The position numbers and the translations under genes are program-made. A stretch of DNA of 64,000 nucleotides from Roseibium limicola (GTDB lineage Bacteria > Pseudomonadota > Alphaproteobacteria > Rhizobiales > Stappiaceae): contig NZ_JAFLNF010000007.1 of assembly GCF_017313085.1 (NCBI RefSeq), forward strand, positions 1 through 64,000. Direction: 5' to 3'. Positions 55,123 through 62,647 of the stretch are shown here, in pieces. The notes beneath the pieces are model-generated. The model searched no databases, was not told where the DNA came from, and worked only from the letters and a program-made list of their open reading frames with translations. Each line of letters starts with the position of its first letter. Position 1 is the stretch's first letter.

Positions 55123-55857
55123 TTGTTAGAATTGATCCGCCAAGTCTGTTCCATGGCTGGACTGATCCTGATCTCCGCCTGTTCTGCCTATGATTTCCCC
55201 GATCCGACCCCGGAGGATTTTGCCATTCACGGCATCGATGTCTCCAAATACCAGGGCGACATCGACTGGGACGCTGCCCGAAAGGGAGGTGTGTCCTTTG
55301 CCTGGATCAAGGCCACCGAGGGCGGCGACCACTTTGATGAACGCTTCCTGACCAATTGGTACGGCGCCAAGCTCGCCGGAGTGCCGCGCGGCGCCTATCA
55401 TTTTTATTACTTCTGCCGCCCGGTTGAGGAGCAGGTCTCCTGGGTCAAACAGATCGTTCCGAAAGATCCCGATGCCCTGCCCCTCGTGCTCGACATGGAA
55501 TGGAACGCCCATTCCAAGACCTGTCGACTGCGGCCGGAAAAGCAGCAGATCCTGCGGGACATGACTTATTTTCTCGACGAAATAGAAAAACACTACGGCA
55601 AGCGCCCGGTGATTTACTCCTCCGTCGACTTCCACCGCGACCGTCTGGTCGGCGAGTTGGGCGACGAGCAGCTTTGGCTACGCTCGGTCGCAGCCCATCC
55701 GGGCCGCGTCTACGAACAGCGCGGCGACTGGTACTTCTGGCAGTATACCGCAGAAGGCCGCGTTCCTGGCATCAAGGGAAATGTCGACCGCAACACCTTC
55801 TTCGGTGCGCGCTCCCAGTTTCAGGACTGGCTGCGTGGCAAACCGCTCGGGCGGTAA
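55123..55857 (+). CDS. Glycoside hydrolase family 25 lysozyme-like lipoprotein
   Basis: 244 residues from TTG 55123. A hydrophobic start ends in a lipobox (LILISAC, Cys20), so it is probably a lipoprotein anchored after lipidation. The GH25 muramidase domain contains HGIDVSKYQGDIDW (catalytic Asp), FAWIKATEGGDHFDERF, PRGAYHFYYF, LPLVLDMEW (catalytic Asp/Glu) and WFWQY-type WYFWQYTAEGRVPGIKGNVDRN. ATG 55153 would give a very short signal, so the TTG start is preferred. Role is inferred as peptidoglycan remodelling. Confidence 0.88.
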   Translation: MLELIRQVCSMAGLILISACSAYDFPDPTPEDFAIHGIDVSKYQGDIDWDAARKGGVSFAWIKATEGGDHFDERFLTNWYGAKLAGVPRGAYHFYYFCRPVEEQVSWVKQIVPKDPDALPLVLDMEWNAHSKTCRLRPEKQQILRDMTYFLDEIEKHYGKRPVIYSSVDFHRDRLVGELGDEQLWLRSVAAHPGRVYEQRGDWYFWQYTAEGRVPGIKGNVDRNTFFGARSQFQDWLRGKPLGR

Positions 55858-55869
55858 GTCTGCCCAGAC

Positions 55870-55899
55870 ATCCGGGGCGGGCCGCTGCCCCGGATCCTT
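55870..55899 (+). terminator. Terminator after the lysozyme-like gene
   Basis: ATCCGGGGC (55870-55878) and GCCCCGGAT (55887-55895) form a perfect 9-bp stem with an eight-base loop, followed by CCTTTG. It lies 12 bases after the stop and is also available to the converging marR gene. Confidence 0.68.
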
Positions 55900-55913
55900 T
55901 GCTTGTGGTAATC

Positions 55914-56408
55914 TCAGGCCTGATCGGCTTCGAACATCGCCAGATAGGTCCCCAGCAAGGCCGTCAACTGGTCCCGGTCCTTTTCAGAAAGGCCGGCGAC
56001 CAGGGTGTGCTGGGTCGCCACATGCGCCTCGACGGCCTCAGAAATCAGGGCTTTGCCCGCCTCCGTTAGACAGATCGCCACGCTGCGCCGATCTTCTTCA
56101 CTTCTGCGCCGCTCGACCAATCCCGTCTTGACCAGCTGATCGATCCGGTTTGTCATCGTGCCCGAGGTGATCAGCATGGTTTGCGCCAGCATTCCTGGCT
56201 GCAGGGCATAGGGCTCGCCCGAGCGGTACAGCGTTGCCAGAAGATCAAAGCTGGCCGAGTTGAGCCCGAACCGTGAGAAGGTTTTCTCCATCTCGCGTGA
56301 CAGATGCGCGCGCAACCGGGTCAGGCGCCCAATCAGACCCATTGGTCCCGTGTCCAGGTCCGGCCGCTCACGGGCCCATTGCTTCAGAATGTGATCGATT
56401 GCATCCAT
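55914..56408 (-). CDS. MarR-family transcriptional regulator, divergent from EamA transporter
   Basis: 164 residues. The winged helix block is YALQPGMLAQTMLITSGTMTNRIDQLVKTGLVERRRSEEDRRSVAICLT, with D-R-R wing residues. The TSGTMTNRID recognition helix resembles MarR regulators of the EmrR/Rv-like class. Twin 18-bp inverted repeats lie between it and the divergent transporter gene, 23 and 49 bases upstream of this ATG, indicating that it represses both. ATG 56408 is chosen over 56420. The ligand is unknown, possibly the transported compound. Confidence 0.93.
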   Translation of the reverse strand: MDAIDHILKQWARERPDLDTGPMGLIGRLTRLRAHLSREMEKTFSRFGLNSASFDLLATLYRSGEPYALQPGMLAQTMLITSGTMTNRIDQLVKTGLVERRRSEEDRRSVAICLTEAGKALISEAVEAHVATQHTLVAGLSEKDRDQLTALLGTYLAMFEADQA

Positions 56409-56430
56409 GTTGAGAAACAATGCGCGAATT

Positions 56431-56474
56431 TATCTTGACGTCAAGATTTATATATCTATCTTGAGGTCAAGATA
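56431..56474. promoter_or_regulatory. Twin palindromic operators between marR and eamA
   Basis: Two near-identical sites: TATCTTGACGTCAAGATT at 56431-56448 and TATCTTGAGGTCAAGATA at 56457-56474. Each has the half-site TATCTTGA/TCAAGATA around two bases, with centres 26 bp apart. They cover the divergent promoter region and are best read as MarR binding sites. Confidence 0.85.
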
Positions 56475-56493
56475 ATTTTCAGGATCGCTTCCG

Positions 56494-57399
56494 ATGAAAA
56501 AGTCCCCCGACCTGCTGCTGACCGCCCTTGCTCCGGCAGTCTGGGGCAGCTCCTACATCACGGCGACAACGTTTCTGCCGGATGCCGACCCAATCATGGT
56601 ATCACTGCTGCGCGCTCTGCCAGCCGGTCTGTTGCTGCTGCTTGTGACACGTCAGTTGCCCAGCGGCATCTGGTGGTTGCGGGTGGCCCTTCTCGGCTTT
56701 CTGAATTTCTCGCTGTTCTTCATCTGCCTGTTCATCGCCGCCTATCTGTTACCCGGTGGAATTGCGGCAATTGTCGGCGCCGTGCAGCCGTTGCTCGTCA
56801 TTGTTCTGGCCGCCGCGTTCCTCGGTGCGCCCGTCCGGCTGCTGCAGTATTTCGCGGCGCTGCTCGGCATTGTCGGCGTGGCCATGCTGGTGCTGTCGCC
56901 CAGCGCCGAGCTTGATCCCTGGGGATTGCTCGCCGGGCTGCTTGGAGCAGGCTCCATGGCATGCGGCATAGTCCTGACGCGCAAATGGCAACCGCCGGTC
57001 TCAGCTTTGACCTTTACCGCCTGGCAATTGACCGCCGGGGGCGTGTTGCTGATCCCGGTGGTGCTGATCTCCGGCGCGCCCCTGCCACCAGCGACGGCCG
57101 ACAGCCTGGCCGGGCTTGTCTGGTTGAGCCTAGTCGGTGGCGTAATCACCTATACGCTGTGGTTTCGCGGCATTGGCAAACTCGGCGCGCACATCGCCGC
57201 GCCCTTGAGCTTTCTCAGCCCCACCAGCGCGGTGCTGCTGGGATGGGCAATCAACGGCGAGGCGCTGAATGCGCTTCAATTGCTCGGAATGGCGATCGTG
57301 CTGTTCAGCGTGATGCTGGGCTCGGGACAGGTGTCCGCCCTGCGGTCGTGGTTGAAGTCCCGGCAGATCCTGCAGGCGCAACCTGAGGGCCGGCCATGA
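56494..57399 (+). CDS. EamA/DMT-family exporter under MarR control
   Basis: 301 residues, ten hydrophobic segments in two EamA repeats. The family signature is LALAPAVWGSSYITATTFLPDADPIMVSLLRALPAGLLLLL (here with LTALAPAVWGSSYI). Divergent placement from a MarR regulator with twin operators suggests inducible export of a toxic metabolite or amino acid; the compound cannot be named. The 3' end overlaps the converging CAP-domain gene by 95 bases, an unusually long overlap. Confidence 0.92.
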   Translation: MKKSPDLLLTALAPAVWGSSYITATTFLPDADPIMVSLLRALPAGLLLLLVTRQLPSGIWWLRVALLGFLNFSLFFICLFIAAYLLPGGIAAIVGAVQPLLVIVLAAAFLGAPVRLLQYFAALLGIVGVAMLVLSPSAELDPWGLLAGLLGAGSMACGIVLTRKWQPPVSALTFTAWQLTAGGVLLIPVVLISGAPLPPATADSLAGLVWLSLVGGVITYTLWFRGIGKLGAHIAAPLSFLSPTSAVLLGWAINGEALNALQLLGMAIVLFSVMLGSGQVSALRSWLKSRQILQAQPEGRP

Positions 57400-57925
57400 T
57401 CAGCGACCAGAACACCTTGTGCTTGGCACTGGGAGCATAGGCCGTGGCCAGACCAAAGCGGTTGGCCTGCTTGTCCAGCATCACCGCGTTATGCTTGGGG
57501 CTCTCACGCCAGCCAGAGAACGCCTCTGCCAGGGTGCGATAGCCCCCACTGACGTTGTTGCTTGCCGGCGCTGCCTCTTGACCAATGGCCGCCATCAGAT
57601 CCTGCAACCGGTTTCCACTGTTCAGCGAGGCATTGACGTTGCCCGCCTGAGCCATCGCCCGGGCCTGAGCCTCCGCTTGCCGCGTCAATGCCGGATCCAT
57701 CCGCACAGGACCAAGCCCGTTGTTGGCACGGTAGTGGGAGATCATGTTCGCCGCTGAAGGGGCATCGACAACCGCATCGACCCGCGCCAGATCCCGGTAG
57801 AACCCCGGCGTTGTCTGCGGCTCGGAAACACAAGCTGCAAGAAGCAGAACCAGAGACGTGCCAGCCGCTGCGAGAGCGGCCAATCGCCAGGGACCAGTCC
57901 GGCCTGCGCCTGTTTGAAATGTCAT
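57305..57925 (-). CDS. CAP-domain (SCP/PR-1-like) lipoprotein
   Basis: 206 residues from ATG 57925. The N-terminal hydrophobic segment ends in LLLAAC, a lipobox. The CAP domain is seen in AANMISHYRANNGLGPVRMDPALTRQAEAQARAMAQ, FSGWRESPKHNAVMLDKQANRFGLATAYA and KHKVFWSLIMAG, as in YkwD-like secreted proteins. Its function is unknown. The last 30 residues (Ser/Thr/Pro-rich) overlap the antisense end of eamA; a truncated or drifted 3' end could explain that. Confidence 0.87.
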   Translation of the reverse strand: MTFQTGAGRTGPWRLAALAAAGTSLVLLLAACVSEPQTTPGFYRDLARVDAVVDAPSAANMISHYRANNGLGPVRMDPALTRQAEAQARAMAQAGNVNASLNSGNRLQDLMAAIGQEAAPASNNVSGGYRTLAEAFSGWRESPKHNAVMLDKQANRFGLATAYAPSAKHKVFWSLIMAGPQVAPAGSAGTSTTTAGRTPVPSPASR

Positions 57926-58030
57926 ATTGATGTCCCTTGTCCCCACGCGAGGAATCGCAGCGTGTTTCCTTCTTGCCTCAAGCCATCAGCTCAGATCCCG
58001 GTAAAAGTGAGGCAGCCGGGCCAAGGGCAC

Positions 58031-58065
58031 AAAAAAAGATCCGGCCTTTGAGGAGGGCCGGATCT
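58031..58065 (-). terminator. Terminator after ccr
   Basis: AGATCCGGCC (58037-58046) pairs with GGCCGGATCT (58056-58065). On the minus strand the hairpin is followed by seven T (complement of the A-run at 58031-58037). It lies 63 bases after the ccr stop. Confidence 0.93.
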
Positions 58066-58127
58066 CTCATCAAGCTCTGAAAATCAGAGCTTTCGGGGGA
58101 CTTTGAAGCGCACCGTGGATCAGAGGC

Positions 58128-59438
58128 CTAGCGCTTGCCGGCCGCAATCACGTCTTCCAGTGTCCGCAAGCCGGTCACCGGTGCGTTGACCAGCACCGAC
58201 ATGTTGCCCGGCGCATGCTGGTTCTTCCACATCTTTGTATGGGCCTTGGGGATCTGATCCCAAGGAAAGACTTCGGACATATACGGATCGATCCGCCGCT
58301 CGATCATCAGCTTGTTGGCCGCCGACGCCTGCTTCAGGTGGGCAAAATGCGAGCCCTGCAGCCGCTTCTGATGCATCCACATGTAGCGCACATCGAACGT
58401 GCAGTTGAAGCCTGACGTGCCGGCACAGATCACCACCATACCGCCCTTCTTGCAAACCAGCGTGGAAACCGGGAAAGTCGCCTCGCCCGGATGCTCGAAG
58501 ACAATGTCGACGTTATTGCCCTTGCCAGTGATGTCCCAGATCGCCTTGCCGAACTTCCGCGCCTCAGAGAACCACTCCTTGTACTCCGGCGTGTTGACCT
58601 TCGGCAGCTGACCCCAGCACTTGAAGTCCTTGCGGTTGATCACGCCCTTGGCACCCAACCCCATGACGAAGTCGCGCTTGTCCTCATCGGAAATCACGCC
58701 AATCGCGTTGGCACCAGCAGTCGTGATCAGCTGGATGGCATAAGACCCCAACCCGCCGGATGCGCCCCAGACCAGAACATTCTGCCCCGGCTTCAGCTCA
58801 TGCGGATGATGGCCAAACAGCATGCGATAGGCGGTTGCCAGCGTCAGCGTGTAGCAGGCGCTCTCTTCCCAGGTCAGATGCTTCGGCCGTGGCATCAGCT
58901 GCTGCGCCTGCACCCTGGTAAACTGCGAGAAGGATCCGTCCGGAGTTTCATAGCCCCAGATCCGCTGGGTCGGCGAAAACATCGGATCGCCGCCGTTACA
59001 CTCTTCGTCGTCGCCATCGTCCTGATTGCAGTGAACCACGACCTCGTCGCCGACCTTCCAGCGCTTCACCTTGTCGCCGACGGCCCAGACAATGCCCGAG
59101 GCATCGGATCCGGCCACATGAAACGCGGCACCATGGCCATCGAACGGGCTGATCGGCTCACCCAATCCGGCCCAGATGCCATTGTAATTTACGCCGGCGG
59201 CCATCACCAGCACCAGCACCTCGTTGCTGTCGAGGCTCCAGGTCGGAACCACCTCCAGCTGCATGGCGTCTTCCGGCGGCCCATGGCGCTCACGCCGGAT
59301 GGTCCAGGCATACATGGTCTTCGGCACATGGCCGAGCGGGGGAATTTCACCCAGTTCGTAAAGATCTTTCATCGACGCCGTCTCCGCCGCTTCTGTATCG
59401 GTCTCAACCTGAGCGGCCGTGTCCGCAGACATGGTCAT
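58128..59438 (-). CDS. ccr: Crotonyl-CoA carboxylase/reductase (ethylmalonyl-CoA pathway)
   Basis: 436 residues. It reductively carboxylates crotonyl-CoA with NADPH and CO2 to (2S)-ethylmalonyl-CoA, the defining step of the pathway. It is a medium-chain dehydrogenase with N-terminal MYAWTIRRERHGPPEDAMQLEVVPTW, the CCR-type VHCNQDDGDDEECNGGDPMFSPTQRIWGYETPDGSFSQF, Rossmann VWGASGGLGSYAIQL, and VFEHPGEATFPVSTLVCKKGGMVVICAGT. Those long insertions separate it from ordinary quinone reductases. Divergent from ecm, with which it probably shares a regulated promoter region. Confidence 0.96.
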   Translation of the reverse strand: MTMSADTAAQVETDTEAAETASMKDLYELGEIPPLGHVPKTMYAWTIRRERHGPPEDAMQLEVVPTWSLDSNEVLVLVMAAGVNYNGIWAGLGEPISPFDGHGAAFHVAGSDASGIVWAVGDKVKRWKVGDEVVVHCNQDDGDDEECNGGDPMFSPTQRIWGYETPDGSFSQFTRVQAQQLMPRPKHLTWEESACYTLTLATAYRMLFGHHPHELKPGQNVLVWGASGGLGSYAIQLITTAGANAIGVISDEDKRDFVMGLGAKGVINRKDFKCWGQLPKVNTPEYKEWFSEARKFGKAIWDITGKGNNVDIVFEHPGEATFPVSTLVCKKGGMVVICAGTSGFNCTFDVRYMWMHQKRLQGSHFAHLKQASAANKLMIERRIDPYMSEVFPWDQIPKAHTKMWKNQHAPGNMSVLVNAPVTGLRTLEDVIAAGKR

Positions 59439-59709
59439 TTACTCCTCCCTTGGGCGAAACTCTCCTGCCGTTAACGTCAAGTGCTTGATATCGCATTGCA
59501 AAACACTTTCCGGGCTTTTTCTCGCTCTCACGCAACTATCCTGCGAAAAAATCCAATTTCCTATACGACTATTGCTTAACTTGCCTTCGAAGGCCATCTG
59601 CATTTTGCATCGCATATAAAAAGCTTTTGCCGGAATGATAAAACGGCAGCATTCTGGAAGACACCTGCGGGAGGATGCAGGCGCTTGGCCGGACAGAGGA
59701 GAGACGCCG
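59439..59709. promoter_or_regulatory. ccr-ecm divergent promoter region
   Basis: 271 bases with no gene. ATTGCAAAA at 59495-59503 (minus-strand TTTTGCAAT) and TTTTGCATC at 59604-59612 resemble half-sites of the short-chain fatty acyl-CoA regulators RamB/PccR, which recognise TTTGCAA-type words in other bacteria. The match is imperfect and no regulator gene of that family is in the window. Confidence 0.4.
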
Positions 59710-61686
59710 ATGAGTGGACCCGACAAACCCTGGATTTTCCGGACCTATGCCGGCCATTCCACCGCGAGTGCCTCCAACGCGCTCTACCGCTCCAATCTGG
59801 ACAAAGGTCAGACCGGCCTTTCCGTCGCCTTCGACCTGCCGACCCAGACCGGCTATGACCCGGATGATGCGCTGGCCAAGGGGGAAGTCGGCAAGGTCGG
59901 CGTTCCCGTCTCGCACCTCGGCGACATGCGCAGTCTGTTCCGGGATATTCCGCTGGAACGCATGAACACGTCGATGACGATCAACGCCACCGCCCCCTGG
60001 CTTCTGGCGCTGTATATAGCGGCCGCCGACGAACAGGGCGCCGACCGCCTGACCCTGAGCGGCACCACCCAGAACGACATCATCAAGGAATATCTGTCGC
60101 GCGGCACCTACGTCTTCCCCCCGGCCCCCAGCCTGCGCCTGACCACGGATGTCATTGCCTGGACCTACACCAACATGCCAAAATGGAACCCGATGAACGT
60201 GTGTTCCTACCACCTGCAGGAGGCCGGCGCGACGCCGGTGCAGGAGCTCTCCTTCGCGCTCGCCACCGCCGTCGCCATTCTCGATGGGCTGAAGGACAGT
60301 GGCGCGATCCCGCAAGAAGACTTCCCCCGGGTGGTCGGGCGCATCTCGTTCTTCGTCAACGCCGGGCTGAAGTTCATCACCGAGATGTGCAAGATGCGCG
60401 CTTTCACCGAGCTGTGGGACGAGATCTGCCGCGAGCGCTATGGCGTCGAAGAGGAGAAATACCGCCGCTTCCGCTATGGCGTGCAGGTCAACTCGCTCGG
60501 CCTGACCGAGCCGCAGCCGGAGAACAACGTTTACCGCATCCTGATCGAGATGCTGGCCGTGGTTTTGTCAAAGAATGCCCGCGCCCGCGCTGTCCAGCTG
60601 CCGGCCTGGAACGAGGCCCTCGGCCTGCCACGTCCATTCGACCAGCAATGGTCCCTGCGCATGCAGCAGATCCTCGCCTATGAAACCGACCTGCTGGACT
60701 TCGGTGATATTTTCGAAGGCTCCACAGAGATCACCGCCAAGGTCGAAGAGCTGAAAACCCAGGCCCGCGAAGAACTTGCCCGCATTGATGCCATGGGCGG
60801 CGCGGTCGCCGCCGTCGACAGCAGCTACATGAAGGCCAAGCTGGTGGAGGCCAACTCGGCACGTCTTTCAGGCATTGAAAGCGGCGAGCAGATCGTCGTC
60901 GGCGTCAACAAATGGACCGAGAGCGAGCCTTCACCGCTGGCCACCGGCGAAGACGGCGGCATTCTCACAGTTCCCGAGCATGTGGAGCAGGAGGCCATCG
61001 ACCGGCTGACGACCTGGCGTTCGCAGCGCGATCAGGAGGCAATTGCCACAGCGCTGAAAGATCTGGAAGCCGCCGCCCGCGATGGCAGCAACATCATGGA
61101 ACCGTCGATTGCCGCAGCCAGAGCCGGCGTCACCACCGGCGAATGGGGCGCCACCCTGCGCCGCGTCTTCGGCGAGTACCGTGCGCCGACCGGCGTCGGA
61201 CAATCGGTCCGCGATGGGGCCGGTGATCTCGCCGCCATCCGCGCCGACGTCGAGGCAGTCTCCGCCAGGCTCGGGCGTCGCCTGAAGTTTCTCGTTGGCA
61301 AACCGGGCCTCGACGGTCATTCCAATGGCGCCGAGCAGATCGCCGTGCGCGCCCGCGACTGCGGCATGGAGGTCGTCTATGAAGGCATTCGCCTCACCCC
61401 CGCCCAGATCGTCAACGCCGGGATCGAGGAAGACGTCCACGTCATCGGCCTGTCGATCCTCTCCGGCTCCCACCTGGCGCTGGTGCGCGACGTGATGGAC
61501 CGCCTGCGCAGGGATGGTGCGGATGACATCCCCGTCGTCGTCGGCGGCATCATCCCCGAAGAAGACGCCATCGCCCTGAAAGCCATGGGCGTCGCCGCCG
61601 TCTACACCCCCAAGGATTTCCAGCTCACCGACATCATGGCCGACGTCGTCAAAATCGTTTCTACCCGTGCGGAAAAGGCAGCTTAG
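59710..61686 (+). CDS. ecm: Ethylmalonyl-CoA mutase, B12-dependent
   Basis: 658 residues, single polypeptide. It rearranges (2R)-ethylmalonyl-CoA to methylsuccinyl-CoA with adenosylcobalamin. N-terminal TIM-barrel: IFRTYAGHSTASASNALYRSNLDKGQTGLSVAFDLPTQTGYD, TINATAPWLLALY, SGTTQNDIIKEYLSRGTYVFPP, FEGSTEITAKVEELK. C-terminal B12 domain has the DGHSNG (about 535-540) cobalamin-His motif and GLSILSGSH, GGIIPEED. ATG 59710 has GAGGAGAG upstream; the open frame to 59635 is not conserved. Methylmalonyl-CoA mutases are longer paralogues; pairing with ccr supports Ecm. Confidence 0.95.
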   Translation: MSGPDKPWIFRTYAGHSTASASNALYRSNLDKGQTGLSVAFDLPTQTGYDPDDALAKGEVGKVGVPVSHLGDMRSLFRDIPLERMNTSMTINATAPWLLALYIAAADEQGADRLTLSGTTQNDIIKEYLSRGTYVFPPAPSLRLTTDVIAWTYTNMPKWNPMNVCSYHLQEAGATPVQELSFALATAVAILDGLKDSGAIPQEDFPRVVGRISFFVNAGLKFITEMCKMRAFTELWDEICRERYGVEEEKYRRFRYGVQVNSLGLTEPQPENNVYRILIEMLAVVLSKNARARAVQLPAWNEALGLPRPFDQQWSLRMQQILAYETDLLDFGDIFEGSTEITAKVEELKTQAREELARIDAMGGAVAAVDSSYMKAKLVEANSARLSGIESGEQIVVGVNKWTESEPSPLATGEDGGILTVPEHVEQEAIDRLTTWRSQRDQEAIATALKDLEAAARDGSNIMEPSIAAARAGVTTGEWGATLRRVFGEYRAPTGVGQSVRDGAGDLAAIRADVEAVSARLGRRLKFLVGKPGLDGHSNGAEQIAVRARDCGMEVVYEGIRLTPAQIVNAGIEEDVHVIGLSILSGSHLALVRDVMDRLRRDGADDIPVVVGGIIPEEDAIALKAMGVAAVYTPKDFQLTDIMADVVKIVSTRAEKAA

Positions 61687-61761
61687 GTGTGAACCGGTCG
61701 ACGAGATGGGCTGCCCCCTCTCTCCGTCAGAGATGAGTGGGCCAGATCGCCCCCTCCCCTC

Positions 61762-61873
61762 CGTCATTGCAGGACTTGATCCTGCAATCCATGCCGTGAC
61801 ATCGCCACGCGCGCAGTCCTTCCATCGCCGAAACGTAACGGCATGGATCCCATGGTCTAACCATGGGATGACG
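61762..61873. repeat. Dispersed palindromic intergenic repeat, copy 3
   Basis: 112 bases with CGTCATTGCAGGA at the left and GGGATGACG at the right. The right hairpin is ATCCCATGG-TCTAA-CCATGGGAT. Against copies 1 and 2 both arms change together (G to C on the left arm, C to G on the right), so pairing is kept. It lies downstream of ecm. Confidence 0.9.
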
Positions 61874-61935
61874 CTAGAGGGGATGAAATGGGAAAACGCA
61901 ACAGCCTTCCAATTTAAGAGAAAAGCCCCCACCCC

Positions 61936-61993
61936 CGTCATTGCAGGACTTGATCCTGCAATCCATGCCGTGACCTCGCCACGCGATCAGTCC
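61936..61993. repeat. Dispersed palindromic repeat, copy 4 (left half only)
   Basis: The left hairpin and spacer match copies 3 and 5 up to CAGTCCT, then identity stops at the stop codon of the GIY-YIG nuclease gene (CTA at 61993-61995). The right hairpin is missing, so the copy is truncated exactly where the nuclease gene ends. Confidence 0.82.
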
Positions 61994-62286
61994 TACCAGT
62001 TCAGCGACTTCCCCAGGTCGATCCATTCGGGGTTCATTGCCTCGATCAGCTCGATTTTCCAGGCCCTCCGCCAGGTCTTGATCGCCTTTTCGCGAGCAAT
62101 TGCCTGAGGCGCAGTTGGGTGATCCTCGTACCAAACGAGCCGTTCAACCTTGTACCGTCGCGCAAAATGCGATCCGGTCCCTGTTTGATGTTGATGCAGA
62201 CGCCGGACCAGATCATTCGTCACGCCTGTATAAAGCGTGCCGTTCTTTTGCCCGGCGAGCATGTACACCCAGAAACGTCGTTCCAT
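61993..62286 (-). CDS. GIY-YIG nuclease-domain protein
   Basis: 97 residues. The GIY-YIG core is visible: WVYMLAGQKNGTLYTGVTNDLVRRLHQHQTG, with Tyr pair and catalytic Arg, and REKAIKTWRRAWKIELIEAMNPEW containing the Glu region. Small solo GIY-YIG proteins (UvrC N-terminal-like) are common and often multicopy in alphaproteobacteria, of uncertain function. ATG 62286 gives MERRFWVYML. It is enclosed by palindromic repeat copy 4 on its 3' side and copy 5 upstream, on the opposite strand to ecm and mch. Confidence 0.9.
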   Translation of the reverse strand: MERRFWVYMLAGQKNGTLYTGVTNDLVRRLHQHQTGTGSHFARRYKVERLVWYEDHPTAPQAIAREKAIKTWRRAWKIELIEAMNPEWIDLGKSLNW

Positions 62287-62360
62287 AGTCGAATAGAAAA
62301 CACCCTGCCTTCCTCGGTCAAGACATGACAAGGTTCATATAATTCAAAATCTCCCCTCTC

Positions 62361-62484
62361 CGTCATTGCAGGACTTGATCCTGCAATCCATGCCGTGACA
62401 TCGCCACGCGCAAAGTCCTTCCATCGCCGAAATCTATCGGCATGGATCCTCCCCGAACAAAAGTGCTCTAGCCACGGGGTGACG
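62361..62484. repeat. Dispersed palindromic intergenic repeat, copy 5
   Basis: About 124 bases. The left hairpin and spacer match copies 3 and 4. The right half has drifted: GGCATGGATCC is kept, but the right hairpin is now CCCCG...CGGGG with a longer loop, ending in GTGACG. It lies between the GIY-YIG gene and mch. Confidence 0.82.
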
Positions 62485-62647
62485 GCAGGGAGTGTAGCGA
62501 CGAGACGGTTGTGGAACACCGGGCCTGGTGAGCACCCTCCTCCTCCCCAAACGTCGGCCTTGCGCCTGTGCAGTGCAGCGGGCTTAATCGGTGCGAAGGC
62601 AAGGTCGGCGCAGCCGCGCGCCCCGGGAAAGCAGGCAGGAGCAGAGC

